From NCBI GenBank assembly GCA_964451375.1, contig CAYVIN010000007.1, positions 24,049 through 88,048 on the forward strand: DNA of 64,000 nucleotides, given 5' to 3'. The notes under the pieces are model-generated. The model did not search any database and was not told where the DNA came from. It saw only the letters and a list, made by a program, of their open reading frames with translations. Position numbers and translations under genes: made by a program. This DNA is from JAGXQV01 sp964451375 (GTDB lineage: Bacteria; Pseudomonadota; Gammaproteobacteria; Burkholderiales; Sulfuricellaceae). Within the stretch, counting starts at the first letter, position 1, and each line of letters begins with the position of its first letter. Of the stretch, positions 1 through 10,052 are shown piece after piece.

Positions 1-1434
1 GACTCGATCCCGATGGTGGTGATTTCCGGTCAGGTGCCCACGCCAGCCATCGGCATGGATGCGTTTCAGGAAGTGGACATGGTGGGTATCACCCGCCCCT
101 GCGTGAAACATAATTTCCTGGTTAAGGATGTCAAGGATCTCGCAGCAACCCTGAAAAAGGCTTTCTACATCGCCTCTACAGGCCGGCCTGGCCCGGTGGT
201 GGTGGATGTTCCCAAGGATGTCACGCAACTCAAGACGGAGTTTGACTACCCCAAGAGCGTCAAGATGCGCTCCTACAACCCCACCACCAAGGGGCATACC
301 GGCCAGATCAAACGCGCCGTACAGATGCTTCTGGAAGCCAAACGCCCGATGGTCTACATCGGAGGCGGCGCAGTGCAAAGCGATGCCGCAGTGGAGCTTA
401 CCCAACTGGTGCGTCTGCTGGGCTTCCCCATTACCAGTACGCTGATGGGTTTGGGTGGGTATCCGTCCACGGATCACCAGTTCCTTGGCATGTTGGGTAT
501 GCACGGCACTTATGAATCCAACATGGCAATGCAGCACTGCGACGTGCTGGTTGCGGTGGGTGCGCGATTTGACGACCGAGTGATTGGCAACCCGCATCAC
601 TTCGAACATGCCGAGCGCAAGATTATTCATATCGATATTGATCCGGCCTCCATCGCCAAACGCGTCAAGGTGGACGTACCTATCGTCGGCAACGTGCGCG
701 ACGTAGCTGCGGACATGATCAAATTGATTCAAGCCAGCAAGGAACGCCCGGAACAGACAGCGCTCAAGACCTGGTGGACACAGATCGAACTATGGCGCTC
801 ACAGAACCCGTTGCGCTACGACCGTGAAAGCGCTCTCATCAAGCCGCAATACGTGATCGAAAAGATGTACGAAATCACCAAAGGCGAAGCCATCGTCTGT
901 TCCGACGTGGGCCAGCATCAGATGTGGGCGGCGCAATTCTATAAGTTTGACCAACCGCGCCGCTGGATCAACTCCGGCGGTTTGGGCACCATGGGTTTCG
1001 GAATGCCGTCGGCAATGGGCGCACAACTCGCCAACCCGAACGCCACCGTAGCCTGCGTGACCGGCGAAGGCAGTATCCAGATGAATATCCAGGAACTGTC
1101 CACCTGCAAACAGTTCAACATTCCGCTCAAGATCGTCCTGCTCAACAACCGCTACCTTGGCATGGTGCGCCAATGGCAGGAGTTCTTCTACGGCGAACGT
1201 TATTCGCAGTCCTACATGGAAGCCCTGCCGGATTTCGTCAAGCTGGCGGAAGCCTACGGACATGTCGGGATGACCATCGAAAAGCCGGGTGATGTCGAGG
1301 GCGTATTGACGGAAGCCTTCAGCCCGGCCCTCAAGGAACGTCTGGTGTTCATGAACTTCATCACCGACTCAACCGAAAACGTCTATCCCATGATCCCCGC
1401 CGGCAAGGGACTCAATGAAATGATTTTGGTGTAA
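1..1434 (+). CDS. ilvI: Acetolactate synthase large (catalytic) subunit, 5' end cut by window
   Basis: The reading frame is open from base 1, so the gene starts before the window; about 478 residues are visible. It makes acetolactate or acetohydroxybutyrate from pyruvate, the first shared step of valine, leucine and isoleucine synthesis. The visible part carries the middle domain and the C-terminal ThDP-binding domain, with the motif GEGSIQMNIQEL and the following NNRYLGMVRQWQ. It starts two bases before ilvH in the classical ilvIHC order, so the two are surely co-transcribed. Typical family length is about 565-575 residues, so roughly 90 residues are missing on the left. Assignment is confident; ilvI versus ilvB naming rests on the ilvH neighbour. 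Confidence 0.96.
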   Translation, partial: DSIPMVVISGQVPTPAIGMDAFQEVDMVGITRPCVKHNFLVKDVKDLAATLKKAFYIASTGRPGPVVVDVPKDVTQLKTEFDYPKSVKMRSYNPTTKGHTGQIKRAVQMLLEAKRPMVYIGGGAVQSDAAVELTQLVRLLGFPITSTLMGLGGYPSTDHQFLGMLGMHGTYESNMAMQHCDVLVAVGARFDDRVIGNPHHFEHAERKIIHIDIDPASIAKRVKVDVPIVGNVRDVAADMIKLIQASKERPEQTALKTWWTQIELWRSQNPLRYDRESALIKPQYVIEKMYEITKGEAIVCSDVGQHQMWAAQFYKFDQPRRWINSGGLGTMGFGMPSAMGAQLANPNATVACVTGEGSIQMNIQELSTCKQFNIPLKIVLLNNRYLGMVRQWQEFFYGERYSQSYMEALPDFVKLAEAYGHVGMTIEKPGDVEGVLTEAFSPALKERLVFMNFITDSTENVYPMIPAGKGLNEMILV

Positions 1435-1436
1435 TC

Positions 1437-1928
1437 ATGCGGCACATTATTTCTCTCCTGATGGAAAACGAAGCGGGTGCATTGTCCCGCGTGGCTGGAC
1501 TATTTTCTGCGCGCGGTTACAACATTGAATCGCTCACGGTCGCACCTACCGAAGACGCCACACTGTCACGCATGACCATAGTTACGCGTGGCTCGGACGA
1601 CGTAATCGAACAAATTACCAAGCAACTCAACAAACTTATCGACGTGGTAAAAGTTATCGATTTATCTGATGGCGGCCATATCGAACGTGAGTTGATGCTC
1701 GTCAAAGTTCGTGCGGAAGGTCAGTGGCGCGAGGAAATGAAGCGTATGTCGGATATTTTCCGGGGGCGCATCATTGATGTCACCGACAAGACCTACACAA
1801 TCGAACTCACCGGCGCGGGTTACAAACTCGACGCTTTTCTCGAAGCCCTCGACAAGGGCGCCATTCTTGAAACCGTGCGCACCGGCGCATCGGGTATCGG
1901 ACGTGGCGAAAGAGTCCTGAAAGCTTAA
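1437..1928 (+). CDS. ilvH: Acetolactate synthase small (regulatory) subunit
   Basis: A 163-residue protein, the normal length for IlvH. The N-terminal ACT domain (about residues 1-75) begins MRHIISLLMENEAGALSRV and binds valine for feedback inhibition in characterised homologues; the C-terminal ALS_ss_C domain follows (about 80-155). It activates the catalytic subunit encoded immediately upstream; the two-base gap suggests translational coupling. Nothing is odd about the sequence. Confidence 0.97.
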   Translation: MRHIISLLMENEAGALSRVAGLFSARGYNIESLTVAPTEDATLSRMTIVTRGSDDVIEQITKQLNKLIDVVKVIDLSDGGHIERELMLVKVRAEGQWREEMKRMSDIFRGRIIDVTDKTYTIELTGAGYKLDAFLEALDKGAILETVRTGASGIGRGERVLKA

Positions 1929-1943
1929 TAAATCAGTGACTGG

Positions 1944-2008
1944 GGAACCGGAACAGGGGCCAGCGAAATCGCCCTCCGGTTCCGGCTCCCTAGTCCCTAG
2001 TCCCTAAC
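1944..2008. repeat. Intergenic hairpin plus tandem heptamer between ilvH and ilvC
   Basis: An inverted repeat GGAACCGGA (1944-1952) / TCCGGTTCC (1975-1983) is followed by three head-to-tail heptamers, CCCTAGT, CCCTAGT, CCCTAAC (1988-2008), just before the ilvC ribosome binding site (AAAGGA). There is no T-run, so it is not a simple terminator. It may be an mRNA processing or attenuation hairpin, or a degenerate intergenic repeat. Confidence 0.5.
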
Positions 2009-2022
2009 CAGAAAGGAAAACC

Positions 2023-3039
<1,017 letters not shown>

Positions 3040-3055
3040 GTAACCAGAAATGGGG

Positions 3056-3085
3056 GATGGGGAAAGGGCAACACCTTCTCCCATC
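3056..3085. repeat. Imperfect palindrome between ilvC and psd
   Basis: GATGGGGAAAGG (3056-3067) faces CCTTCTCCCATC (3074-3085), pairing at 10 of 12 positions. It resembles other G-rich/C-rich intergenic palindromes in this window. No T-run follows, so termination is not supported. Confidence 0.4.
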
Positions 3086-3139
3086 ACCCGTAACTCTTCT
3101 CCCATTACCCTCATGTGCATCGGCATAGCGCCTCCCAAA

Positions 3140-3796
3140 GTGACTGAATATCCCCACCCCATTATTGCCCGCGAGGGCTGGCCGTTTCTGGCCGCTGCCG
3201 TAGTTGCTTCACTGCTTGCCACGCTTTTCGGCGGCTGGTTGTGGGCCTTGCCGCTGTGGCTCATCAGCCTGTTTGTACTGCAATTTTTTCGCGACCCGGC
3301 GCGCGCCGTGCCGCAGGAACACAATCTCGTCACTGCACCGGCGGACGGACGCATCGTCGCCGTCGAGGAAGTCCGGGACGAATATTTGAACCGCGACGCG
3401 CTCAAGATCAGCGTGTTCATGAACGTCTTCAATGTCCACTCCAACCGTAGTCCGGTCAACGGCTCGGTCGAACAGGTGTGGTACAGCCCCGGCAAATTTA
3501 TTAACGCCGATCTCAGCAAGGCTTCCACGGAAAACGAGCGTAACGCCGTATGGATACGCTCCGACTGCGGTTTCGACGTAACCAGTGTGCAAGTTGCCGG
3601 CCTCATCGCCCGGCGCATCCTGTGTTATGTCAAACACGGCGACCTCCTCACACGAGGTCAGCGCTACGGCTTCATCCGGTTCGGCTCGCGGGTCGATGTT
3701 TATTTGCCCCTCACCGCACGGGTGCGCGTTACCCTTGGCGACAAGGTGCGCGCCGGCGAAACCGTTCTCGCCGAGTTTGTCCCCAACGTAGGCTGA
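3140..3796 (+). CDS. psd: Phosphatidylserine decarboxylase (short proenzyme form)
   Basis: Converts phosphatidylserine to phosphatidylethanolamine at the inner membrane. From the GTG at 3140 the protein is 218 residues and starts (V/M)TEYPHPIIAREGWPF, which fits the family (about 214 residues); the frame is open upstream to 3050 and an ATG at 3113 is the main alternative. No start has a clear ribosome binding site. A hydrophobic hairpin lies at about residues 15-50 (LLATLFGGWLWALPLWLISL). The C-terminal RFGSRVD supplies the Gly-Ser pair at which the proenzyme cleaves itself to make the pyruvoyl group. It lies one base before pssA, the enzyme that makes its substrate. Confidence 0.93.
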   Translation: MTEYPHPIIAREGWPFLAAAVVASLLATLFGGWLWALPLWLISLFVLQFFRDPARAVPQEHNLVTAPADGRIVAVEEVRDEYLNRDALKISVFMNVFNVHSNRSPVNGSVEQVWYSPGKFINADLSKASTENERNAVWIRSDCGFDVTSVQVAGLIARRILCYVKHGDLLTRGQRYGFIRFGSRVDVYLPLTARVRVTLGDKVRAGETVLAEFVPNVG

Positions 3797-3797
3797 C

Positions 3798-4559
3798 ATG
3801 CCCGCCCCATACGACCGCAAACCCCTCATCGACCCCAACATCCGGCGGCGCGGGATATACATCCTGCCCAACTTGTTCACCACGGCGGCACTGTTCGCCG
3901 GTTTTTTCTCGATCGTCCAGGCCATGAACGGCAACTACGAGCAATCCGCCGTAGCGATATTCGTGGCAATGGTCATGGATGGACTGGATGGCCGGGTGGC
4001 GCGTATGACGCGCACCCAAAGCGCCTTTGGGGCGGAATACGACTCCCTGTCCGACATGGTGTCATTTGGCGTCGCTCCGGCGCTGGTCGTTTACGTGTGG
4101 GCATTAAAAGGCATGGGCAAATTGGGCTGGATCGCCGCCTTTGTCTATTGCGCCGGCGCCGCCTTGCGTCTGGCGCGTTTCAACACCCAGATCGGCGTCG
4201 CCGACAAACGCTATTTTCAGGGGCTGCCCAGCCCCGCCGCTGCAGCGCTGATCGCCGGACTGGTGTGGGTAATGAACGATTACCACGTCAAGGGACTGGA
4301 CGTACAGTGGCTGGCATGGGGGCTGACGCTCTTCGCCGGACTGACCATGGTCAGCAACTTCCGTTATTACAGCGGCAAAGACATCAACCTGCGCAGAAGC
4401 GTTCCCTTTGTCGCGCTGTTATTGCTGGTGCTAGCCTTTGTACTGGTTTCGCTCGATCCACCCCAGGTGTTGTTCGGCATGTTTGTGTTATATGGACTGT
4501 CGGGCTATATCATGTGGGTCGTGCGGTGGCTTCAGCCAAAAGGAAGCACTCCCGAGTAG
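3798..4559 (+). CDS. pssA: CDP-diacylglycerol--serine O-phosphatidyltransferase
   Basis: A 253-residue multi-pass membrane protein that makes phosphatidylserine from CDP-diacylglycerol and serine. The CDP-alcohol phosphatidyltransferase signature DG(x2)AR(x8)G(x3)D(x3)D is seen in DGLDGRVAR followed by GAEYDSLSD. Several hydrophobic segments follow, e.g. VPFVALLLLVLAFVLVSL. It directly follows psd, so substrate-making and substrate-using enzymes are paired. In many betaproteobacteria leuA comes next; here it is replaced by an RmlD-like gene. Confidence 0.96.
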   Translation: MPAPYDRKPLIDPNIRRRGIYILPNLFTTAALFAGFFSIVQAMNGNYEQSAVAIFVAMVMDGLDGRVARMTRTQSAFGAEYDSLSDMVSFGVAPALVVYVWALKGMGKLGWIAAFVYCAGAALRLARFNTQIGVADKRYFQGLPSPAAAALIAGLVWVMNDYHVKGLDVQWLAWGLTLFAGLTMVSNFRYYSGKDINLRRSVPFVALLLLVLAFVLVSLDPPQVLFGMFVLYGLSGYIMWVVRWLQPKGSTPE

Positions 4560-4636
4560 TATTCGCTCCCCCCCGAAGTGAACTGGCAGTTATCCTGAGA
4601 GCACTCCTAAGTGCTGCCTGACGGAAGGAGATTTGA

Positions 4637-5467
4637 ATGACATCTGTCAAACGTGTTCTGGTGCTCGGCACGACAGGTATGTTGGGTGTCGCTCTGGCCG
4701 ATCAACTCCGCTTCATGGGTTTTCAGGTGATTGCGCTGGATCGCCCGATTCTCGACGCCACCCATCCCGCCCTGGAAAAGCTCAGTGGTGCGAATTGCGA
4801 CGCAGTGGTCAACGCGATGGGGCTTATCAACCGCCGCCTCAGCCAGCCACTTGCCGATTTCCTGCTGGTGAACGGACTATTTCCCCGCCTCGTCGCCGAT
4901 CGTTGCGCACAACATGGGATCCCATTCATCCACGTTTCCACCGATTGCGTATTCGACGGCAAAATTGGCCCCTATGACGAATCGGCTCCTCCAAGCGCCG
5001 CCGACACCTACGGCTGGACAAAGTCCTTGGGCGAACCAGCCAATGCTTTGGTGCTGAGAACCTCGATCATCGGCCCGGAATTGCGCAATTATTACTCGCT
5101 ACTATGCTGGTTTCTCAGCCAGCGCGGCAACATATCCGGCTATCGCAACCACCTGTGGAACGGCGTGTCCACCTATGAACTGGCGCGCGTAATTGGCGAG
5201 ATTCTGCGCCAAGGCTTGTGGCAACCCGGGCTTCGGCACATCCACGGTGAAGACCTCACCAAGTTCGAACTCCTGCAACTTATGCAGTTAGCCTGGAACA
5301 AGGAATGCCAAATCGAGGCCGTGGATGACAAGATGAACCGTGACACCCGGCTGCGCACCTGTTATCCGGAATTTCTTGAACCTCTGGCGATTCGACCAAT
5401 GCAAGCCCAACTTGCCGAGCTGGTTCACCATTCCGACCCGGCTGGACATTGGCGCGGGGCCGATTGA
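4637..5467 (+). CDS. SDR-family sugar-nucleotide reductase, RmlD-like
   Basis: A 276-residue short-chain dehydrogenase. The N-terminus has the nucleotide-binding loop GTTGMLG, then STDCVFDG and the catalytic YxxxK as YGWTK, a pattern typical of dTDP-4-dehydrorhamnose reductase relatives. A strong ribosome binding site (AAGGAG, 4625-4630) supports the ATG. The substrate cannot be read from sequence and no other rml genes are present, so it may act on another NDP-sugar. The gene is followed after a short gap by a GT41-type glycosyltransferase, which suggests a shared role in glycan or glycoprotein modification. That link is inference. Confidence 0.8.
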   Translation: MTSVKRVLVLGTTGMLGVALADQLRFMGFQVIALDRPILDATHPALEKLSGANCDAVVNAMGLINRRLSQPLADFLLVNGLFPRLVADRCAQHGIPFIHVSTDCVFDGKIGPYDESAPPSAADTYGWTKSLGEPANALVLRTSIIGPELRNYYSLLCWFLSQRGNISGYRNHLWNGVSTYELARVIGEILRQGLWQPGLRHIHGEDLTKFELLQLMQLAWNKECQIEAVDDKMNRDTRLRTCYPEFLEPLAIRPMQAQLAELVHHSDPAGHWRGAD

Positions 5468-5491
5468 TCCTTATTGCCCCAACTAACCTCT

Positions 5492-7462
5492 ATGCAAAAG
5501 ACCGGTCGCAACGATCCCTGTCCGTGTGGCAGCGGCAAAAAATACAAGCATTGCTGCGCCCACAACACGTCCACTGCCGCTAAACGCCCCTCACTGCCGG
5601 TCGAGCTTGCTGATTCCCTGGATCAAGCGCGGGAGCTAATGAAAGCCGGTCGATTTGGCGAAGCGGAAATACGCCTCTCCCAAATAGCTCAAGCTGCTCC
5701 CGGCTTTATTGAAGCGCTCAATCTAGCCGGTCAAGCAGCGCTGTCCCAGAACAACCATGTTCGCGCCGAATTCTGGCTAAGCCAGGCAATCAATACCCCC
5801 GCTTCTGATTTCTCGACCTGGTTTAACCTTGGCATAGCTCAATACCACCTTGGCAAGCTCGACGCAGCCATCGCCAGTTACCGCAAGGCCATTGGCTATA
5901 AAGTGGAGCACTCGGCCCTCGCCATGGTCTGGTACAACCTGGCGCTCGCCCAGCACGATTTGGGATTGAGCGACGATGCAATCACCAGCTACGGCAAATC
6001 ACTGGAACTGCTGCCCGGACGCGCCGAAACCGTCAAGGCATTGGGCGATGTCTATTTTGATCTTGGGAACCTCGATCAGGCGCTGATTCTGTTCCGCAAA
6101 GCCGTCACCCTTGCGCCCCGTCTGATCCCGGCGCGCAACGAAATTGCCAATGTACTCAAGGCTCAGGGAAAAATCGGCGAAGCCATCAATACGTTCCGTG
6201 AACTGGTCAGCATAGACCCCAGCGTATCTGAGGCCTGCTCCAACCTGTTTTTTTCGATGGCGCTCGACAGTGCACAGAAACCCGCCGATTTCCTGCGCGA
6301 ACATAAGCGTTATCACGCCACTTTTGAACAGCCGATCCAGGCCAAGCGCCGCCCCCACAAAAACCTTCGCGATCCCGCGCGACCACTGCGCATCGGTTAT
6401 GTTTCCCCGGACTTCCGCCGTCATGCCGTCGCCAACTTCATTGAGCCGATCCTCGCGTATACCAGCAAGGAACACTTCGAAACCTACTGCTATTACAATC
6501 GCGCCGACGCTGACGGCATAACCGAACGCCTGCGCGGCTACGCCGACCAATGGCGTCCCTGCCGCCAGTATTCCGACGAACAACTTGCCGAAATCATACG
6601 CATGGATGAGATCGACATTCTCGTCGATCTCGCCGGGCATACCGCTAATAACCGGCTTTCCATGTTCGCCTACAAACCGGCGCCGCTGCAAATCACCTAT
6701 CTCGGCTACCCCGGATCAAGCTGGCTGACTGCCATGGATTACCGGATTACCGATGGGTATTCCGACCCGCCCGGCAGCGAGCAGTATTACCTGGAAAAAC
6801 TCCTGCGCCTGCCCGATAGCCTGTTCTGTTATCGTCCTCTGGACGACATGCCGGAAGTTGCGCCGTCCCCCTGCGAACGCAACGGCTACGTCACGTTCGG
6901 CTCATTCGCTTCGTTTAGCAAGCTGGATGAACAGTCGCTGAGGTTATGGGTGGAACTGATGGTAAGAGTGCCGGATGCTCGCCTGCTCATGCTTACGATT
7001 CCCGCCGGGCTGACCCAGGATCGTCTACGCAAGCGCTTCGCGGACTGCGGCGTATCTGCGGAACGGTTGATTTTGCACGGCAAGCTGCCGCGCAATGAAT
7101 ATCTGGAAAAAATGCACCAGGCCGATATTGCCCTCGATCCGGTAATGGTAAACAGCCCTACCACCATGTGTGAAACCCTGTGGATGGGCCTGCCTACGGT
7201 TTCGCAATTCGGCGAACGTTGCTCCTCACGCGCCGGATTAAGCATCCTCAGCGCCGCCGGACTGGGGCATCTTGCCAGCCCCGGCGCGGAACAATACCTG
7301 TCCGTCGCACAAACCCTGGCAAGCGACCCGGCAGCTTTGGCGAAACAACGAGCCGCACTGCGCGGGTCTCTGAACGCATCACCACTGATGAACGGAAAAA
7401 ATTTCGTTGCTCATCTCGAAAGCATCTATCGAGATATCTGGAAGGAGTGGTGCGCGGGCTAG
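5492..7462 (+). CDS. SEC-C / TPR / GT41 (OGT-like) glycosyltransferase
   Basis: About 656 residues from the ATG at 5492; a TTG at 5474 would add six. Order of parts: a SEC-C zinc motif at the extreme N-terminus (DPCPCGSGKKYKHCC), four to six TPR repeats (about residues 45-260), then a GT41 catalytic region (about 290-650) with RIGYVSPDFRRHAVANF, DILVDLAGHTANNRL, ITYLGYPGSSWLTAMDY, TFGSFASFSK and TTMCETLWMGLPTVS, all hallmarks of the O-GlcNAc transferase/SPINDLY family. These enzymes move a sugar from a UDP or GDP donor to Ser/Thr of proteins; bacterial acceptors are mostly unknown. It stands just downstream of an RmlD-like reductase. Confidence 0.9.
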   Translation: MQKTGRNDPCPCGSGKKYKHCCAHNTSTAAKRPSLPVELADSLDQARELMKAGRFGEAEIRLSQIAQAAPGFIEALNLAGQAALSQNNHVRAEFWLSQAINTPASDFSTWFNLGIAQYHLGKLDAAIASYRKAIGYKVEHSALAMVWYNLALAQHDLGLSDDAITSYGKSLELLPGRAETVKALGDVYFDLGNLDQALILFRKAVTLAPRLIPARNEIANVLKAQGKIGEAINTFRELVSIDPSVSEACSNLFFSMALDSAQKPADFLREHKRYHATFEQPIQAKRRPHKNLRDPARPLRIGYVSPDFRRHAVANFIEPILAYTSKEHFETYCYYNRADADGITERLRGYADQWRPCRQYSDEQLAEIIRMDEIDILVDLAGHTANNRLSMFAYKPAPLQITYLGYPGSSWLTAMDYRITDGYSDPPGSEQYYLEKLLRLPDSLFCYRPLDDMPEVAPSPCERNGYVTFGSFASFSKLDEQSLRLWVELMVRVPDARLLMLTIPAGLTQDRLRKRFADCGVSAERLILHGKLPRNEYLEKMHQADIALDPVMVNSPTTMCETLWMGLPTVSQFGERCSSRAGLSILSAAGLGHLASPGAEQYLSVAQTLASDPAALAKQRAALRGSLNASPLMNGKNFVAHLESIYRDIWKEWCAG

Positions 7463-7471
7463 CGCCGCCGC

Positions 7472-8182
7472 TCAAACCCTGCGCAACAAATCCACCCGCA
7501 CCGGGTTGCGGAAATCCGCGCCGTTCTGCGTCATGTGCTGCATGAATTTCTCCCGAACGGCCTGGTACAGCTCGGGCGACAGATTATGGCGAGTATGAGT
7601 GGCCTTGAGCATCCGTTCCTCGAACTGCTCAAAACCGTCGAAATGGCCCGGTGTGCTGAAAAAGCGCTGTTCCACCAACTCAAACAAACCACTTTGCACA
7701 GCCTGTTGGATCGCCGCAAACGCCGCTTCCCGCCAGACTTTCTCGTCGTGAAACAAACGTAGAATATCGTTGAACTCCCCCGCATAAACCGGCTCGGAAA
7801 GATAAGCCAGCCCACCCGGCTTGAGGACTCGGTGGATTTCAGTCATCGCTTGTGGCAGCAGCGCCGCAGGTACGTGATGCAGGGACTTGAACATCAGGAC
7901 GATGTCGAAACTTGCATCGGGCGCGGGAATCGCCTCCGCGCCTCCCCGGCGAAAAAACACGCTAGACGGCAAATCGCGCAACGCCAGATTTTTGCCGTGC
8001 TGGATATCGTCCACTTCCATCGCGGTGATTGCCGCCACACTACAATTTCGGGCAATGAACAGCGTCTTGTCGGCCCTCCCGCACCCCAACTCCAGAACCG
8101 TTGCACCGTGCAGCGGCAGCAGCGCCTGGTAAATTTCCCGCTCATCACAAAGCAAATCGGCCTGAGGATCGGCAATTTTCAT
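7472..8182 (-). CDS. Class I SAM-dependent methyltransferase
   Basis: A Methyltransf_11-type enzyme. Motif I is VLELGCGRADKTLF, followed by the acidic position after strand 2 (MEVDD), FDIVLMFKSLHHVPA as motif II/post-II, and HRVLKPGGLAYLSEP as the typical post-motif. The start at 8182 has a good ribosome binding site (GGGAAG); an ATG at 8200 would overlap the upstream stop codon as ATGA. The gene is translationally linked to the flavoprotein gene 8197-9330. The substrate is unknown; a small molecule such as a quinone or lipid is plausible but not shown. Confidence 0.85.
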   Translation of the reverse strand: MKIADPQADLLCDEREIYQALLPLHGATVLELGCGRADKTLFIARNCSVAAITAMEVDDIQHGKNLALRDLPSSVFFRRGGAEAIPAPDASFDIVLMFKSLHHVPAALLPQAMTEIHRVLKPGGLAYLSEPVYAGEFNDILRLFHDEKVWREAAFAAIQQAVQSGLFELVEQRFFSTPGHFDGFEQFEERMLKATHTRHNLSPELYQAVREKFMQHMTQNGADFRNPVRVDLLRRV

Positions 8183-8196
8183 GGCAGCGCTTCCCG

Positions 8197-9330
8197 TCAT
8201 TCCCGAAAAACCCGCAAATAGTGGCGCTCGAAAGCCCGCTTGAGCCAATGGAAAAACCGTAGCGAAGGCATCAGCCAGGCGCGTTTGGGGTCACGGTAGA
8301 CGAGAATCCCGGCATCCAGCGTATCAACGATGCAGATCAACTCGGGACGCGGCTTGGCAAGCGGCGGCAAATCCCGCAACGCCAGGCACAGATTCTCCGC
8401 TGCCGCCTTGGCTTGCAATTCCGCCATATGCGCCTGCTTGGGCAACCACTCCGGACCGGGAAAACTACCCGAGTCGCCGGCCACAAAAACCCGCTCGGTG
8501 GAGGACACGCGACAAAATTCGTCAGCCTGAAAAAAGCCCCCCGGCGACAGCGGCAGGCCGGCATTCTCCGCCCAATCCGGGCCGGTCAGGCCGGGCATGA
8601 ACAGAATCAGATCGGCATTGACATGCCCGCCTTCGGTATCCACACCTTTTTCCGAAAATCCCAGCAGCTTATGGCCGAGATGGGTATCAATCCGGCGGCG
8701 CGCCATTTCCGTAAGCAACCCGGTTACGGCTTTTTCACCAAGACGTTTCCCCGGTTCGGCTGCGGCGTTGAAAAACACCAACTCGAAATCATCACGCCGC
8801 CCCTGACGGCGCAATAACGTATCCACCCCAAACAGCAACTCGAACATCGGCCCGCCACGCATTGCCGTCGGTTCCTTGGGATTGCCGCCGAAACCGAAAG
8901 CGATGCGCCCGCGCGCCATTCCCGCAATACGGTCGCGGATCGCTTCCGCAGACGCCACGCCTTCACACAACGTCAAGGCATGTTCGATACCCGGAAGCTT
9001 TTTAAGAAACCGCCCACCGGTCGCAATCACCAGTGCGTCGTTTTTCAACTCGCCCTGATCGGTCAGCACCGTGCGGCCCTGGTCAGCCAATCCGGTCACC
9101 CGCGCCGACAAGAAATCCAGGCGGTGATGCGTGAGAAACGACTGCAAAGGCAACACCAAATCACTGCCCTCGCGCAGCCGCGACGGAATCCAGATCAAAC
9201 TCGGCAAATAGACAAATTCCGCTTTGGGTGCAACCAGCGTAATGGCGGCATCCGGCAAACGGCGGCGCAGTTCACGGGCAGCGGTGAGCGCGGCAAAACC
9301 GGCGCCCAGAATGAGAATGTTGGGTTTCAT
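8197..9330 (-). CDS. FAD/NAD(P)-dependent oxidoreductase, sulfide:quinone-reductase-like
   Basis: 377 residues. The N-terminal dinucleotide-binding motif is ILGAGFAALTAARELRR; a second part has VIATGGRF and the FAD-closing RVFVAGDSGSF, and the overall pattern is that of the NDH-2/SQR/FCSD flavoprotein group. The C-terminal helices (LRFFHWLKRAFERHYLRVF) could contact the membrane. In true SQR a cysteine sits before the GPxxE segment; here that stretch reads TAMRGGPMFE with no cysteine, so sulfide oxidation is doubtful. It could be a quinone or NADH reductase instead. It overlaps or abuts the methyltransferase gene, so the two probably work together. Confidence 0.75.
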   Translation of the reverse strand: MKPNILILGAGFAALTAARELRRRLPDAAITLVAPKAEFVYLPSLIWIPSRLREGSDLVLPLQSFLTHHRLDFLSARVTGLADQGRTVLTDQGELKNDALVIATGGRFLKKLPGIEHALTLCEGVASAEAIRDRIAGMARGRIAFGFGGNPKEPTAMRGGPMFELLFGVDTLLRRQGRRDDFELVFFNAAAEPGKRLGEKAVTGLLTEMARRRIDTHLGHKLLGFSEKGVDTEGGHVNADLILFMPGLTGPDWAENAGLPLSPGGFFQADEFCRVSSTERVFVAGDSGSFPGPEWLPKQAHMAELQAKAAAENLCLALRDLPPLAKPRPELICIVDTLDAGILVYRDPKRAWLMPSLRFFHWLKRAFERHYLRVFRE

Positions 9331-9464
9331 GGTTAACCAGGATAGAAGGGAGCAAAGATACGCAAGAATATTAACACAAACTAATATACCTGCCGAAACG
9401 GGTCACTGCGTTGATGGAATAGCGACGCGCAGAATGGACTTGGCAGCTCCCGGGAGCCGGCCCG

Positions 9465-9692
9465 TCAAGCCGCTTCCCGCACCACGCGCCGATAGCCGGC
9501 CATAAAGCCGTCCTCGTCCATGCGGAAAATCACCTCGGGATGCTGGCACTTGTTGTTTTCTTTCATCGCGCGCTGGAACTCGGGCAGGCAGTCCTCGCAG
9601 TAATCGTTGCGATTACGCGTCTGCACCCGTTTCGCCATTTGCTGCCAGGCCTGATATTGCTGAACCGTAAAACACTTGGAAATATTGCTCAT
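9465..9692 (-). CDS. Small hypothetical protein with paired cysteines
   Basis: 75 residues, charged and mostly helical in appearance (VQQYQAWQQMAKRVQTRN) with a CEDC pair and a third cysteine in NKCQHPE, which could bind a metal. It stands alone between the flavoprotein gene and a repeat-rich gap. I do not recognise the family; the look is that of small phage- or plasmid-type accessory proteins. Coding status is supported by a clean frame and normal composition only. Confidence 0.5.
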   Translation of the reverse strand: MSNISKCFTVQQYQAWQQMAKRVQTRNRNDYCEDCLPEFQRAMKENNKCQHPEVIFRMDEDGFMAGYRRVVREAA

Positions 9693-10052
9693 GACAAGCT
9701 CGATCTATTTTCAATTAGAGGCAATTGGGGGTGAATCGGCGCTTTTCAAGCACCATGACATAAGAATATTGCGTGTGCATTCATGCCACGGGTTCAATTT
9801 GCCCCCTTCGGAAAGCGCCCCATGGAATGAATATTGCGTATTTGCGCCTTGACGGGCGGAGCTTGCCGCCCAAGCTTCAAGGGGAAATAAACCTAAAAAC
9901 CTCAGTTCAGAACCGCTAAGGCGCAAAGAAATCAAAAACATGCAGAATGTTCCGCCCTCACCCGGTGGGTGAACGACCCGACACGGGTAACCTTTTGTTT
10001 TTTCTCTGCGTCTTTGCGCCTTTGCGGTTCAAACTGCCTTTTCCAGGATAAA
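9693..10052. other. Intergenic region with a widespread inverted repeat
   Basis: No gene is supported here. An inverted pair at 9911-9929 and 10011-10029 (TCTTTGCGCCTTTGCGGTT, one mismatch between arms) matches a sequence I know to be common between genes in many bacteria. A short direct repeat, GAATATTGCGT, also occurs twice near 9767 and 9829. The reading frame of the next gene extends into the right arm, but that N-terminal part is repeat-encoded and not believable. Confidence 0.55.

Noticed and set aside
1988..2008. Tandem heptamers as a CRISPR or origin repeat
   Set aside because: Only three short copies with no spacers; no Cas genes and no DnaA-box cluster.
9969..10052. N-terminal extension of the gene at 10053
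   Set aside because: It is encoded by an intergenic repeat; the internal ATG has its own ribosome site.
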